Assembly (NCBI GenBank): GCA_016647705.1 | Contig: CM028329.1 | Coordinates: forward strand, 16,116,410-16,180,409 | DNA from: Eucommia ulmoides | Lineage: Eukaryota > Streptophyta > Magnoliopsida > Garryales > Eucommiaceae | DNA length: 64,000 bases | Direction: 5' to 3' | Translations under genes and position numbers: made by a program | The notes under the pieces: generated by a model | What the model was told of the DNA's origin: nothing | Database searches by the model: none | The model's input: the letters and a program-made list of their open reading frames with translations, nothing else | Part shown: piece by piece, positions 45,059 through 56,639 of the stretch | Position numbering within the stretch: the stretch's first letter is position 1 | Layout: each line of letters opens with the position of its first letter

Positions 45059-46440
45059 GATTTAATCGCTCGCGTATTGACTTGACTCGCAAGCGCACGA
45101 GGTCAACTTTTAGTATAGTGATCGTGAGATCGGATATTGTTCCTACAGGGACGTGTAACTTAGTTGAATACCGTGATTTTTATAGTCATATATTATCTCA
45201 ACTTTTCAAGAATTGTTTGTATTTTAATTACAACTAAGATAAATGACAACTATAGGGTTAGTTCTAACTATATTGATTACCTAGGTATTGATTTCTTTCA
45301 TGTGATACATATTTGACTTCGTTTAGTTAGCTCTAACGGTGTTTATCCTATCCGACAATCTTTGTATCTATAACTCACTTACTCCCTCTTCCGAGTGTAA
45401 TGTGAATAAATATATGACTTCGCGTTGACGCCGAGGTCCTCCTTGAACTTCTTTTTGAACACATAGTCACATGAGTCGTGAACCAACGTCATGGATTGCA
45501 CACATTCTAACGCCCTCCCGAGTCATTAGGACGTCACGTTGTGTTTATCCTAGTCCGAATCCGGGGTTACCTCTCCCGAGTGTCGAACCCCGTATTCTCG
45601 GTTTATCATAACAAGCATAATATCAAGAATAATGGTAAACACAATCGAATTTAGACAAATATCCATTAAAGTAACGTATATTAAATCAAATTAGCATTAC
45701 ATGACTTACAACAACACCTAAGTAATACTTGTCTACTACTACATGATCCTAGCCATATAACATACAAAACAAGAATACAAAACAAGAGTGGTTCAACGTC
45801 ATTTGATATGAAAAAGTAATTACAAAGATAAAAATAAGGGAAGAACGATCAAAATTGAGAGTGGAACGGTCCACTGTCGTTAAGTATCGCTCCGCAAATG
45901 CTTCGTCTTCATCCAAATGATGAACCTCCTCATTGATCTCTCAAAAATGGCAAAAGAACAATATACTAGGGTTAGGAACGTTCAACAACTGTTTCAGACA
46001 GGAGAGTGGTATTTATAGGCCTAAGATTTCAAAAATATCTTCCTGTCTGTGCAGAGTTGACCGCCGCGGCGGTGGGTAAGTCGGTTTGTCTTTCGCTACG
46101 GCGGTGGAGGAGGCAGTGAACTTCAGGATCTTTCTGTCATTTCAGCGCTGCGGTAGTGAAAACAATACCAACTCTCTATCGTTTCACCACCTAGGCGGTG
46201 AGACTTATTCAATTTCAGCTCACTCTGCACTCTCACCGCTGCAGTGGCTAAGCTAGCCTGAAACCTTGTATTTTTCCAATGTTTTTTCGCTATTTTCCCA
46301 CCATTTTGCTCGTTTATAGCCCGTTAACGTCCCTACACCTGAATTATATAAACACTAACAAAAACACACTAAAACATTAATAAAACATTCAAAAACTGAC
46401 AAATTCGGCTTAGAAGTAGATAGGTATTTTACACCTATCA
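45059..46440 (-). mobile_element. LARD 5' LTR (1382 bp)
   Basis: It is the partner of 39977-41400, with matching ends and the same internal order (tgatcgtgagatcggatat, cgtcttcatccaaatgatgaacc, dyad block, cacctatca). It lacks part of the dyad block present in the other LTR and has a 12-base local duplication (acaaaacaagaa..acaaaacaagag near 45765). Confidence 0.88.
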
Positions 46441-48365
46441 ATATTTTTTTTATGGAATTAATGGGTTTATCAAGTGTTTAAGATTTAGAGTTCTATGTAT
46501 TTGATTAAGAAGAAGATTTGATGAAAAAAAATTTAAGGGTTCAAGATGGACATAACAAAGATATGAGGAGTTTTGAAGATGTTGAAGAAAAATAGGTGAA
46601 AATAACTTTTTACTTATATACTCTTAATATAACCTGAATTAAAATCACACATAACACTTAAAATGAGTTAATTCTATATGTTCCATGATAAGAAGTAATA
46701 ATTTTAAAATCCCAAAATGAGAAATTTTATGTGTTCCATATGTGAAATGATTTTGATAATTGACCTAATTAAAAAAAGTGTTTTAAAGTATAAAAAGTTG
46801 TGTTTTCGAGTTAATTCAATCAACCGATAAAATAAATCAGTCGACTGATTAAAATAGTGAGTTTTGGCAAAAAACAAAGTGTTACTGATCTAGTTGGTCA
46901 ACCAAAGAAAAAGGATCGGTCAACTGTTTGAAACAGTAGCTGAAATGGGTAAGGAAGTAAGCACACTAATCAAATCGATCAACGGAATGAAGAGGGTCTT
47001 TCAACTATTTGAGTCATTAGATAAAATGGTAAAAATTAGAAACACACTGATCCAATCGGTCAACTGACTAGGCAGGGTCGGTCAACCGATTGGAGTTGTG
47101 CCAACGACTAATTTGGAAGCCTGACACAGTCAGTCAACCAACTGCTTCAGTTAGGAATTCAGTTGATTTGGTCTCTTAGTAAAAAACTATTCACTTTTAT
47201 GATTTCAAGAAAGGAATTTGGGGGATTTGAATATGTTCCAAGTTTAAACAACTTATTTAGTAATCCTTATTAATATGGTCCATATATTTTAAGATTCTCT
47301 TAATTTAAATGATTTAATACTTTCAATTTCTATGGTTTTAAATTGAGAATAGTTTTATGGACTTAAATGAGATATTCAAAAGACATTTTTAAGTGGAATA
47401 TACCTAAAATAAATTATAATGATATATGGGGTCTTATAGTGTCATTTTATGATATATCTTTGAAAAAGTAGCTTCTGGAGGGCTAGTTATCGGTCTATTA
47501 ATAGAGACTTGCGGGAATTGAATAATACACATTAAGAATATCATTTTGAATTTTTATAAGAGTGAGATTTATGCTGATATTTTTACGAGAGTTTTGTTAT
47601 AAGTTACTGATTTAAAGCATTTGTTGTTTAGTGTCATGGATTTGAGTTCTACTTGTTACATTGTTATTGCCTTCGGTGTTTTTCCAGTACGATCTATACA
47701 AGCTTTATTAATTTGATTTGGAGTTTTATTTATCTTAAATTACTTGGTATAAGATTGTTTGAAAAAATCGTTTTGAACTTAAAAGCCTGAACATCTTTTT
47801 AAACGATTTCTATCTAATTATCTGATTACGTACTAAATTTGTGCTACCTACTTCATTGATTAATCGGATTTGAATTACCTCACAATGTATCTGTCACGTA
47901 GTAATTATTCGGGACATTAATTGACTATATTTGTATTGAGGTGGTAGAATCTCCTTGTAGGAAGAAATTCATATTTTTTGTATTTGTGGGTTTGAGTGGA
48001 TTAAACATATTTGGGACGATGTCTAATCAAAGTAGCTAGGTTTCAATCTTTTTTCTGTGAAAAAGATTAGAGTTTGATCTTTGTCCTAGTAAAAATGTTA
48101 GGTTATTATTTTCCCGTAAAAAGAATTAGGTTTTGATTTATTTTGTAATTGAATTGTTTTGAGTGATTTGTAAAGATTCATCATTCCCTGTAAAAAAAGA
48201 TAAGTGAGAGAGTGTTAGGTTTATCTTTAGCCTGGTAAAAAGATATGATTCATCATTAACCCGTGAAAAGGGTAAATTGTAAATGTTGATTCTGTGCCTG
48301 TACAACAATCGTGAATTCTGAGAGTTTAATTCTCATTTGGATAAAAGAGAAGAGGTAAGCACCGG
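46441..48365 (+). mobile_element. Right part of the copia LTR split by the LARD
   Basis: It continues from 39976 and follows the solo LTR 12618-14684 block by block: the ttgaagatgttgaagaa..taggtgaaaat region, the GGTCAACCGA-like dyads (46815-47165), gtgtctaatcaa.gtagctagg, and the .gattaggtt/tgatctt units. It breaks off near 48365 before the usual 3' end. Confidence 0.8.
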
Positions 48366-48953
48366 TTTTCTCAAAAAAATATTTAGACCATTTTAAAAAT
48401 AAATGGGCACTACCTAAAATTGGATTTAAATGGTGTGATAGATTACCGAATTTTAGAAAATAAATTTAAAAGGGCCTAAGTAAAAATTGACTCCAAAAAA
48501 CATGGTCAAATCAAAGATTTATTAAAAGGCTTGAGGGTCAGTTACTCTTAGAGAAGATATTAGGCACCTCAAGACGCCCTTCCTAAGACGTTACCATATA
48601 TTCAATTAAATTCCAATTAGTTTAGTCTGAATGTTTTATTTTATTTTGAAATCCTTTTCCACTTATGAAATATTTTTGGCATTTTCAAAAATAAGGTGGG
48701 ACAAGTTTTTGTATTTTTGGGAATGTTCCTCCGGTATGATCTCTTATCAAATATTAAGGATTCGACAAGGATGGTCCCCGGGAGTATTTGTATATATATT
48801 TCTAAGAGATTTTTTTATTTTAAATGGGCAAACTAAAATAAGTGAATAAATATGATATGAATATAAAAACTAACATTATATGAATTCTATTTTATTTATG
48901 CAAAAGTGACTTAAAAAACTAAATGGTTTAATTTAAACTGGCCAATGCAAAAT
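48366..48953. other. Unclassified transposon-like spacer
   Basis: No gene is seen. The phrase cttagagaagatattaggcacctcaagacgccc (48557-48587) resembles LTR sequence of Ogre/Tat elements, but I see no ends. The open frame 48631-48849 has no family motif. Confidence 0.3.
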
Positions 48954-48958
48954 GATAT
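48954..48958 (+). repeat. Target-site duplication GATAT (left)
   Basis: It directly precedes the LTR start TGATAGGTG, with an identical copy at 50386-50390. Confidence 0.85.
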
Positions 48959-50385
48959 TGATAGGTGTAATTTATCTATCTATTTTCAAACCGAACCTGT
49001 TAGTTTCTGAGTATGTTTATTAAGTTTTAATATGTTTTTATGTGTTTTTATATTATACAGTTGTTTGGGGAGAAAATGAGCTAAAACGATAAAATATCAA
49101 GCTAATCGGAGCAAGAGCGGTGGAAGAACGGTACAAAAGAGCAAAGAGGCTAAATTTCAGAACCTGCAACCCACCGCCGCAGCGGTAAAAATATAGAAAA
49201 AGGCCTAAACTCTCTGCAAATCCACCGCCGCGGCGGTGAAACAACAGAAACTTTTTGCTTTCACCTTTGCTTGCACCGATGTAGTGGTTACATTGCTGTA
49301 GCAGTGACACTGTCAACATACCCACCACCACAGTTGTGAAACCCACATCTGCGGTGGTGACCCCTGCAGCTGTAAAGTGTTATTTCAGATATTTTTTGAT
49401 ATATTTTTCCCTTTATCTTCTTCCTCTTCCTCATTTTCGATTATACAACCCTCCATACACTTAAGGAAGGATATTTAGAGAGGTTTTGGGGAGTGTTCAA
49501 CAATTCCAAAGGAGAAGAACACGACACGAAGAAGGAGAAGCGATTGTTGAATAGTTTTAGCGGCAAATCTTTGGACAACGGCTAGTTTCTCTCGTTTCTC
49601 TCTTCATTTCTTAACTTTAGTTTATTGTTTGAGCATGTTTATCTTATTTATCATTGTATATACGATTATGGTCCTTAGCTAAATGGATATTGTCTAGGTA
49701 TTAATATAATTTATGAAAATGTGGTTTATTTGATATCGGTGTTTCATTAATGGTTGTTCTTCGTTATTTGATTGTATTTACCGTTATTCTATATTTATAT
49801 GCTTGTTTATATATATTGAGAATACAGAGTTTGATCATCGGGAGAGTTAACCCCGGATTCAAACTAGAGTTAAACATAACGCGATGATCTAATAACCCGG
49901 GAGATAGTTAGAAAGTGTGCAATCAATGACATTGAGGCAAGACTCATGTGACCTAGTGTCGTTAAGACGTTGAAGGAGACTTCTTCGTTGACGCGAAGTC
50001 ACATATTCACTCATCTTACACTCGGGAGAGGTGGTGAGTGAGTTTACGATACAAAGATTGTCAGATAAGTTAAACACCATTAACGTAAGTCAAACGATTC
50101 AAACACATTGAAGTAAATGAAGTTAATCCCTAAATAATCCATCCCCTAAAACATCTCAATTTAGTTTATATAGTATAATTAGGTATTTTAATATTTTAGT
50201 TTAGTATATTATTAATTATAAACACATTTTTTATCACCTAGATAAAGTTAGGTTATGATAATTATGGTACTAGATAATAATTTTAACCAATCCCTATGGA
50301 TACAACAACTCCTACTCTTCCAATCTATAAATAAACTTGACCCATACACTTGCGGTGAAAGTAGCGACGTATCTATGTGCTACCA
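48959..50385 (+). mobile_element. Solo LARD-family LTR (1427 bp)
   Basis: It starts TGATAGGTGTAATTTATC and ends GTGCTACCA, with GATAT on both sides. Its length and order match the LARD LTRs at 39977 and 45059 read in the opposite direction, with strong divergence. It carries CACCGCCGCGGCGGTG (49223-49238, a perfect 16-bp palindrome) and several decayed copies between 49165 and 49370. A TATA-like ttctatatttatatgc lies at 49789. It fixes the true LTR ends of this family. Confidence 0.9.
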
Positions 50386-50390
50386 GATAT
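50386..50390 (+). repeat. Target-site duplication GATAT (right)
   Basis: This is the partner of 48954-48958 and directly follows the LTR end CTACCA. Confidence 0.85.
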
Positions 50391-50637
50391 GAATACATGA
50401 ATTAAACAAAGAACACTACGTGAATTAATGTGATTATGCGTGGCAAATATTTAATTATTTAATATATAAAAAAAATACAAGTAGTGTACATGTCATGATT
50501 AAATGTGAAGAAGTAGCATGAATTATGAATTTTAAAAAAAAAACTATATGTATGCAATATAAAAAAAGTGAAAGTGATGAAAGTGTCCTAAACATGCCTT
50601 ATAAATGAAACAAGAAATAAATATGCAAGATGGATGT
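50391..50637. other. Short AT-rich spacer
   Basis: It continues the sequence interrupted by the solo LARD LTR. Direct phrases (catgaattatgaattt, gtgaaagtgatgaaagtg) are visible but nothing is assignable. Confidence 0.4.
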
Positions 50638-53018
50638 TGTTGGCCTAGTGATCTACCCAAGAGGAGGGGGTAAATTGGATAGTTATAAAATTAAAACAAA
50701 TAATTATATTTTCAACACTTAAATTCAAACAATTAATTTAATCCTAAATTAATTATTATCTCTTTATATAGCAACGGATAAGTGTAATAATCTCTAAGTG
50801 CACACCCAAACAATAGAAAATAAATAAAGTAAAAATGTAGCACACCAGGATGTATACTGGTTCACCAAACTACTCTTGGCTAATCTAGTCCTCTGAACCC
50901 CACAGAGTGTCGCACCCACTAAACCACTAAGATTCCTTTAACCATATAAGAATCAAACCTTTACATAATGATTATTTTCACAGGCTCAGAATCAACCTTT
51001 GTAATTCTATTTTCATAGGCTAAGAAAGAACCTCTATCTTTTTAACAGGCTAAAGATTAACCTAATTCTTTTATACTTAGGCTAAGAATTAAACCTCACA
51101 AAAAAAACACTCAAAGTATCATTTTCACTGGTAAGTATGGAACCATTACAAATCACACAAACTAATTTTGTTCAGGAAGAATTAACACCTATCTCTTTTC
51201 ATGAAAAATAGTAACCTAACCTTTTTATACATTAGATAAAGATCAAACCTCAATCTCTTTATCGGAAGAGATTGAACCAAGCTATCCCTGATTAGATATT
51301 CCCAACAATGTCTAATCCGTACATAACTCACCAATTACAATAAATTGATAAATCTTTTCTCACTCGGAGCTTCTACCACCTCAAATTAATTTAAACTTAA
51401 TTAATGTCCCGAATTTACAAGTGATAGAATTTTATGTGAGAAATTCAAAATCTGATTATAAAATAAGTGGGTAGCACACAATGGAGCACATAATCATATT
51501 TTCACCAAAAATAGTTTTTAAAATATTTTTATGCAATTTAAAGTTCAGCAAATAATTTCTCGATGATAAAAAAATCCAAGCAATCAATAATAATGTCAAA
51601 TAATAATTAAAAGTAAAATCTTGGAATGATCTCACCAGGATATCATCGAAAAAATGAAAACTAAATTATAGTAAGACTTTAGGTCGATGACAGTAAAAAT
51701 TTCAACACACTTTTTCAAGAACTTTTCTCAAATATAATCTCACAATACAATCTCAGTATAATTTCAGGATAATGACTCTTAGAAAACTCAAGAACTGAAT
51801 AGCTCTTAATAGAATGATATATCGGATGTCTCACAAGTGAAAAACGCAAGTCTATTTAAATAGATTTAAAACAAGCCCTCCAACGGTTAGTTCCCACAAG
51901 ATATGACAGTAAATTGCTCATATAGACTCCATATATCAATATGACTCAATCCTGGTTCAAAACACTTAATTATAACTTTTAAATGTCTCAATTAAGTTCC
52001 TCAAATATTTCTCAATCTCAAATTAATAAGATAGGAAGTATTAAATAGACCAATTTGAGAAACACTTAAAATAAGTGTATCATATCTATAGGGATAATTA
52101 AATAAGGGTGATATATCTATTATAAGTTCAAATCCCTAAGATATTTCCAAAACAATAGCAAAAAATGGCTAGATAACGACTACGTTTGATTAAATCCACG
52201 AAATCCTCCAAACTTGAAACAGCACAATCGGTTGATCGACTAAACCCCATCAGTCGACCGATCAATTCAAGTTGTAGCCCAAGCCAAACTTATTCGCCAA
52301 TTGGTCAACCAATCCTCCATATGTCGGTTGACTGGTTGATTCAGGATGTTCCCCAGGCCATTTTCAGCTATAGTCGACCGATCAATCATCAATGGTCAAT
52401 TGACCGATCAATTTAGAGAGTTCACATCTCGATCATCAATTGACCGATCTCTCTCAGTCGGTTAACTGATCGATTGAGAGACTTCTCCAATTCCCAGCCA
52501 CTTCCCGTCGGTTGACCGATCTCCCTGCCGTCGGTTAACCGATCAGTATTGGATCTCCCTTTCTCAATTATATTTCAACTCCAATCTTCGACGTTTTTTA
52601 CCCTTTAACTGATTTCTTTTCTTGGACAACTTAATTGACACTATTAATCAATTTTAAACACTATTCTTTCTTAGGTCAATATTTCTTCTTCAATTTCACA
52701 TTGGAGCAAATATGTTAACTAATTAGAACCTTATAAAAAAAACACATAAATATAAATTCATTTTTGTGTCGTGTGTGATCCTAATCGGGATACATTAAGA
52801 GAAAAAAATTAGTTTGAGTTGTTTTCACCTAGATTCTTCTGGATTTTCAGTCTCTTAATATCCAACTCTTTGACTGTCTCCCAGCATCCTTAGCATCTTT
52901 AATAATACCTTCATGATAACATCAATAGTGAAATTTTTACACTGAAACACTCAATAAACTCGTTAGTTCTACTAAAAATATCAACACTTAATTGTCCATC
53001 AAAATCTTATGATCAACA
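50638..53018 (-). mobile_element. Co2 3' LTR, minus strand (2381 bp)
   Basis: On the minus strand it starts TGTTGATCATAAGATTTTGA and ends GGTAGATCACTAGGCCAACA, matching the copia LTR family found at 12618 and 56640. Its U3-like part (52210-52550) is dense in GTCGGTTGACCGATC-type dyads; TCGGTTAACCGA at 52531-52542 is a perfect 12-bp palindrome. It is the longest copy of this LTR in the window. Confidence 0.88.
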
Positions 53019-53383
53019 ATCTCCATTTTTTTTTATGATGACAATTAATTTTGATATTTTCTTTAAAACAATAATGTAACCACACTCCCCCTAAATCCGA
53101 AAATGGTTTTTTTTTTTTTTATCTAATTAAAGCACAATTGTGAAGAATAAATTAAAAACATATTGAAGCACAAAATATGATCAATAAACTCCCCCTATAT
53201 TAGTGCAATGCTTAGGCGTACAAATCCTATGCCTCAACTAACTCGTTTAAAGCTCAATTATAGTTTCCCCTTTAAATCTTCCCCCTGTTAACAATCAATT
53301 CAATAAAGATTTTTAATAAACATCAATACTTTTTTTCCCCTTTGTCATCTTAAAAAGTGGGGAAGGGGAACCACATATCAACA
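53019..53383 (-). other. Co2 3' untranslated region with purine tracts
   Basis: On the minus strand a TTTAGGGGGAGTGTGG tract (complement of 53081-53096) and AAAAAAAAATGGAGAT just before the LTR mark plus-strand priming sites typical of copia. No gene is seen. Confidence 0.7.
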
Positions 53384-54990
53384 CTACTTTAGGAAAACAT
53401 CATTATGCCTAGTCATACCCAAACCGTGAATGGTTTTTATAAATTGATCTTCCGCTAACAGTTTGGTAAAAATATCAGCAAGTTGGTCGGAGGTATCAAT
53501 ATATTCAATAATAACATCCATTTTCTGAATATGATCACAAATAAAATGATATCTAATCTCTATGTACTTAGTTCGTGAGTGCTGTATGGGATTCTTACTT
53601 AGACAAATAACATTTTTATTATCACAATAGATTGGGACTTTCTTCATAAATATTCCAAAATCATTCAACTATTGCTTAATATATAACATTTTAGCGCAAT
53701 AGTTACCAGCTGCTATGTACTCAGCCTTAGTAGTAGATAAGGCTATCGAATTTTATTTCTTGATTGACAAAGAAACCAAGGCATGTCCTAGTAAATGACA
53801 TGACCCATTTGTGTTTTTTCGCTCGATTTTGCAACCGGTAAAATCAGTGTCGAAGTAACTTATTAACTTAAAATCACTCTCCCTAGGTAACCATAATCCT
53901 AGGTCAGTCGTCCCCTTTAAATATAGAAAGATTCGCTTTACCGTAGTCAAGTGCAATTCTTTAGGACAAGACTAAAATCTAGCACATAAACAAACGCTAT
54001 ACATAATGTCAGGTCTACTAGCAGTTAAATACAATAGACTACCAATCATACCTTCATACAAATTTTTATTTACGTTTTTACCTGTATCGTCTTTGTCTAT
54101 CTTTGTAGCTGTTACCATGAGAGTTTTGTACTCTTTAGCACCAACTAAGCCATATTTCTTTGGCAACTCCTTGGTGTATTTAGCTTGATTTATGAAAATC
54201 TCTTCTTTGGTTTGCTTGATTTGATATCCAAGAAAGAAATTCAGCTCTCCCATCATGCTCATTTCAAATTCAACCTGTATTATCTTGGCAAATTTTTGGC
54301 AAAGATCCTCATTAGTAGATCCAAAAATAATATCATCAACATAAACTTGTACTAATAGGATATCAGAATCAATTTGCTTAACAAATAGCGGTATATCACT
54401 AAGACCCATTCGAAAACCGTTTTCGATCAAATATCGGCTAAGTCTTTCATACTAAGCTCTATGAGCTTGTTTGTGCCCATACAAAACCTTACAAAATTTA
54501 AACACGTCATCATAAAATTTATCATTTTCAAATCCCAATGGGTTGTTCCACATAAACTTCTTCTGCTAAGAAACCATTTAAAAATGCACTCTTAACATCC
54601 ATTTGATATAACTTAAAATTACGTGAGCATGTAAAGGCGAGTAACATTCTAATAGCTTTTAATCAAGCCACAGGAGCATAAGTTTCATCATAATCAATTT
54701 ATTCCTCTTGATTATAGCTCTGTGCAACTAATCTTGCTTTGTTTCTAATTACCATACCAGATTCATCATTTTCATTTCGAAAAACCCATTTAGTACCAAT
54801 AACTAGATGAAAATCCGCCCTAGGAACTAGAGACCACGTTTTGTTTCATTCAAATTGAACTAACTCATCTTGCATTGCGGAGATCCAAAATTCATCAGTT
54901 AACACCTCATTCAGATTCTTAGGCTTAATTTGATATAAAAAAAAAAAAGAAAAAAGATTAATAATATCTCTTAGAGAGGAATGAGTACTT
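53384..54990 (-). pseudogene. Co2 copia reverse transcriptase and RNase H
   Basis: Minus-strand order: VLTDEFWISAMQDELVQFE (54905-54850), WSLVPRADFHLVIGTKWVF, VRLVAQSYNQEE-like, IRMLLAFTCSRNFKLYQMDV, SAFLNGFLAEEVYVEQP. Then 54430-53972 has the intact catalytic box VYVDDIIFGS, FEMSMMGELNFFLGYQIK and SLLYLTASRPDIMYSVCL. 53956-53753 gives RNase H (GTTDLGLWLPRESDFKLISY, TDFTGCKIERKN). 53668-53384 gives VPIYCDNKNVICLSKNPIQH, IIEYIDTSDQLADIFTK, LGMTRHNDV. Stops and frame breaks separate the pieces. Everything upstream (integrase, protease, gag, 5' LTR) is missing beyond about 54990. Confidence 0.88.
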
Positions 54991-55001
54991 ACATCTATTT
55001 C

Positions 55002-55985
55002 AAAATTAACGATGATTTACTTTATAGAGTATCCAGGTACTTTCTTTATAACTCGTGGTTACGCTGAATCCTCTCTCTTAGGCTCTTCTTTTTTTTAGAA
55101 TGTGGAACCTCATCCCAGCTTTTTCATCGAGTCATCTGACAATTAAATGAAATAAAGTTTGTAGGAATTCAAATTGCAAGAAAAAAAAAAAGCTGAAAAA
55201 AATTAAGGATAAAAGAAAAATATACCTATTATAGGCCAAGAATCCCGATGCTCGGGTTTTTCCTCTCTCACAAACAACTTCCTGAATTGACTTTCGATGA
55301 GAATCATCACTCTTCTAGGGGTTGCTCTTCTCAATTTTTGAAACCCCCGAAGGGTTTCTCTCTAAATTTTTGTATGTCAAAATTAAGAGGAGAAATGTCT
55401 TATTTATAGGTAAGAATGGAAAAATTACCGATGATTTCCTTTACCGAGTATCCAGATACTTTCTTTATAACTCATGGTTATGCCGAATCTTCTCCCTTAG
55501 GCTCTTCTTTTTGAGAATGGGGAACCTCATCCCAACATTTTCATTGAGTTATCGGATAATTAAAAGAAATAAAGCTTGTAGGAATTCAAATTGCAAGAAA
55601 AAGAAATAAGCTGAAAAAATTTAACCTGTTATTGGCCAAGAATCCTGATGCTCAGGTTTTTCCTTTCTCACAGACAACTTCTCGAAAGGGCTTTTGATAA
55701 GAATCATCACTCTTCTAGGGGTTGCTCCTCTCAATTTTTGAATCCCTCGAAAGGTTTCTCTTTGAATTTTTGTGTGTCTAAACTAGGAAGAGGAGAGTCC
55801 TATTTATAGGTAAGAATGAGAAAATTACTGATGATTTCGTTTACTGAGTGTCCAAGTACTTTCTTTATAACTCGTGATTACGCCGAATCTTCTCCCTTAG
55901 GCTCTTATTTTTTAGAATGGGGAACCTCATCCCGGTGTGTTCAAACTAGGAGGAAGAGGGTCGTATTTATAGGTAAGAATGGGGA
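55002..55985. repeat. Tandem repeat, about 400-420 bp period, 2.4 copies
   Basis: Copies start at about 55002, 55421 and 55821 (aaaatta.cgatgattt..ttta.. then gagt.tcca). Each holds aactcgtggttacgccgaatc, ctcccttaggctcttc, cttctaggggttgctc and tatttataggtaagaatgg. On the minus strand every copy carries a TATA-like CCTATAAATA. The third copy is cut short but regains tatttataggtaagaatgg at 55964. It could be the LTR or promoter part of an unrecognised element. ORF 55322-55609 only reads across it. Confidence 0.85.
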
Positions 55986-55989
55986 TTGA

Positions 55990-56199
55990 AAAGTCTTTGA
56001 AACCCTAGTCCTAATTCGGCGAGAAAAAGGAAACTCAAACCTCAAAAGAAAATGAAAAAGAAAACAAAAGGGAAAAAAAAAAAAAACTTACTCCCATTTC
56101 GACAAGGAAAAGAAAATATTTTTTTCTTTTATTTATTTATTTTTTTTTTCTTTTACTTTTTTTTTTAATTTTTTCTTTTTCTCCATCTTTCTTTTCTTT

Positions 56200-56230
<31 letters not shown>

Positions 56231-56340
56231 ATTTTCTTTTTTTTTCCTCTATTTGTTTTTGTATTTTCTGAAAAATAAAATAAAAAAATAAATTAAATTA
56301 TAAAATAAAGCATAAATTTTTGTTGGACGGTTAAAATGCT
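55990..56340. other. Low-complexity A/T and CTTT tracts
   Basis: Long A runs, then T runs (up to about 26 T near 56196-56221), and aaataaaataaaaaaataaa. No gene is seen. Confidence 0.8.
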
Positions 56341-56344
56341 GTGT

Positions 56345-56639
56345 CTACATCTGGTAAAGGAATTAAGTGGTTTAGTAGATTACGAATCTTCGTGGAGCTT
56401 GGGAGACTAGACGTAAGCAAGATTAGCTTGACCGAACCAGGATAAATTCTTCTGTACTGCATTTATTTATTTTCTATGTTGTGTTTGGGTGTGCACTTAG
56501 TATCAAACACATATCCGCTGTGTATAAAAATAATAATTGATTTAGAAAAAATTAATTATTTGTGTTTAAGTGATTGATTGTTAAATTTTTGTAACTAACC
56601 ATTTAGGAAGTTTAGAAAAATAGAAATGATGAAGCCATT
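56345..56639 (+). mobile_element. Copia LTR fragments (3' end, then a short 5' piece)
   Basis: 56345-56600 matches the last 300 bases of the copia LTR (ggagcttggg.gac.tagacgtaagcaagatta, gtgtgcacttag, taataattgattta). 56610-56639 (aaaatagaaatgatgaagccatt) matches an early LTR segment. The next LTR begins immediately. The same flank-LTR junction is found at 39825-39842. Confidence 0.65.
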
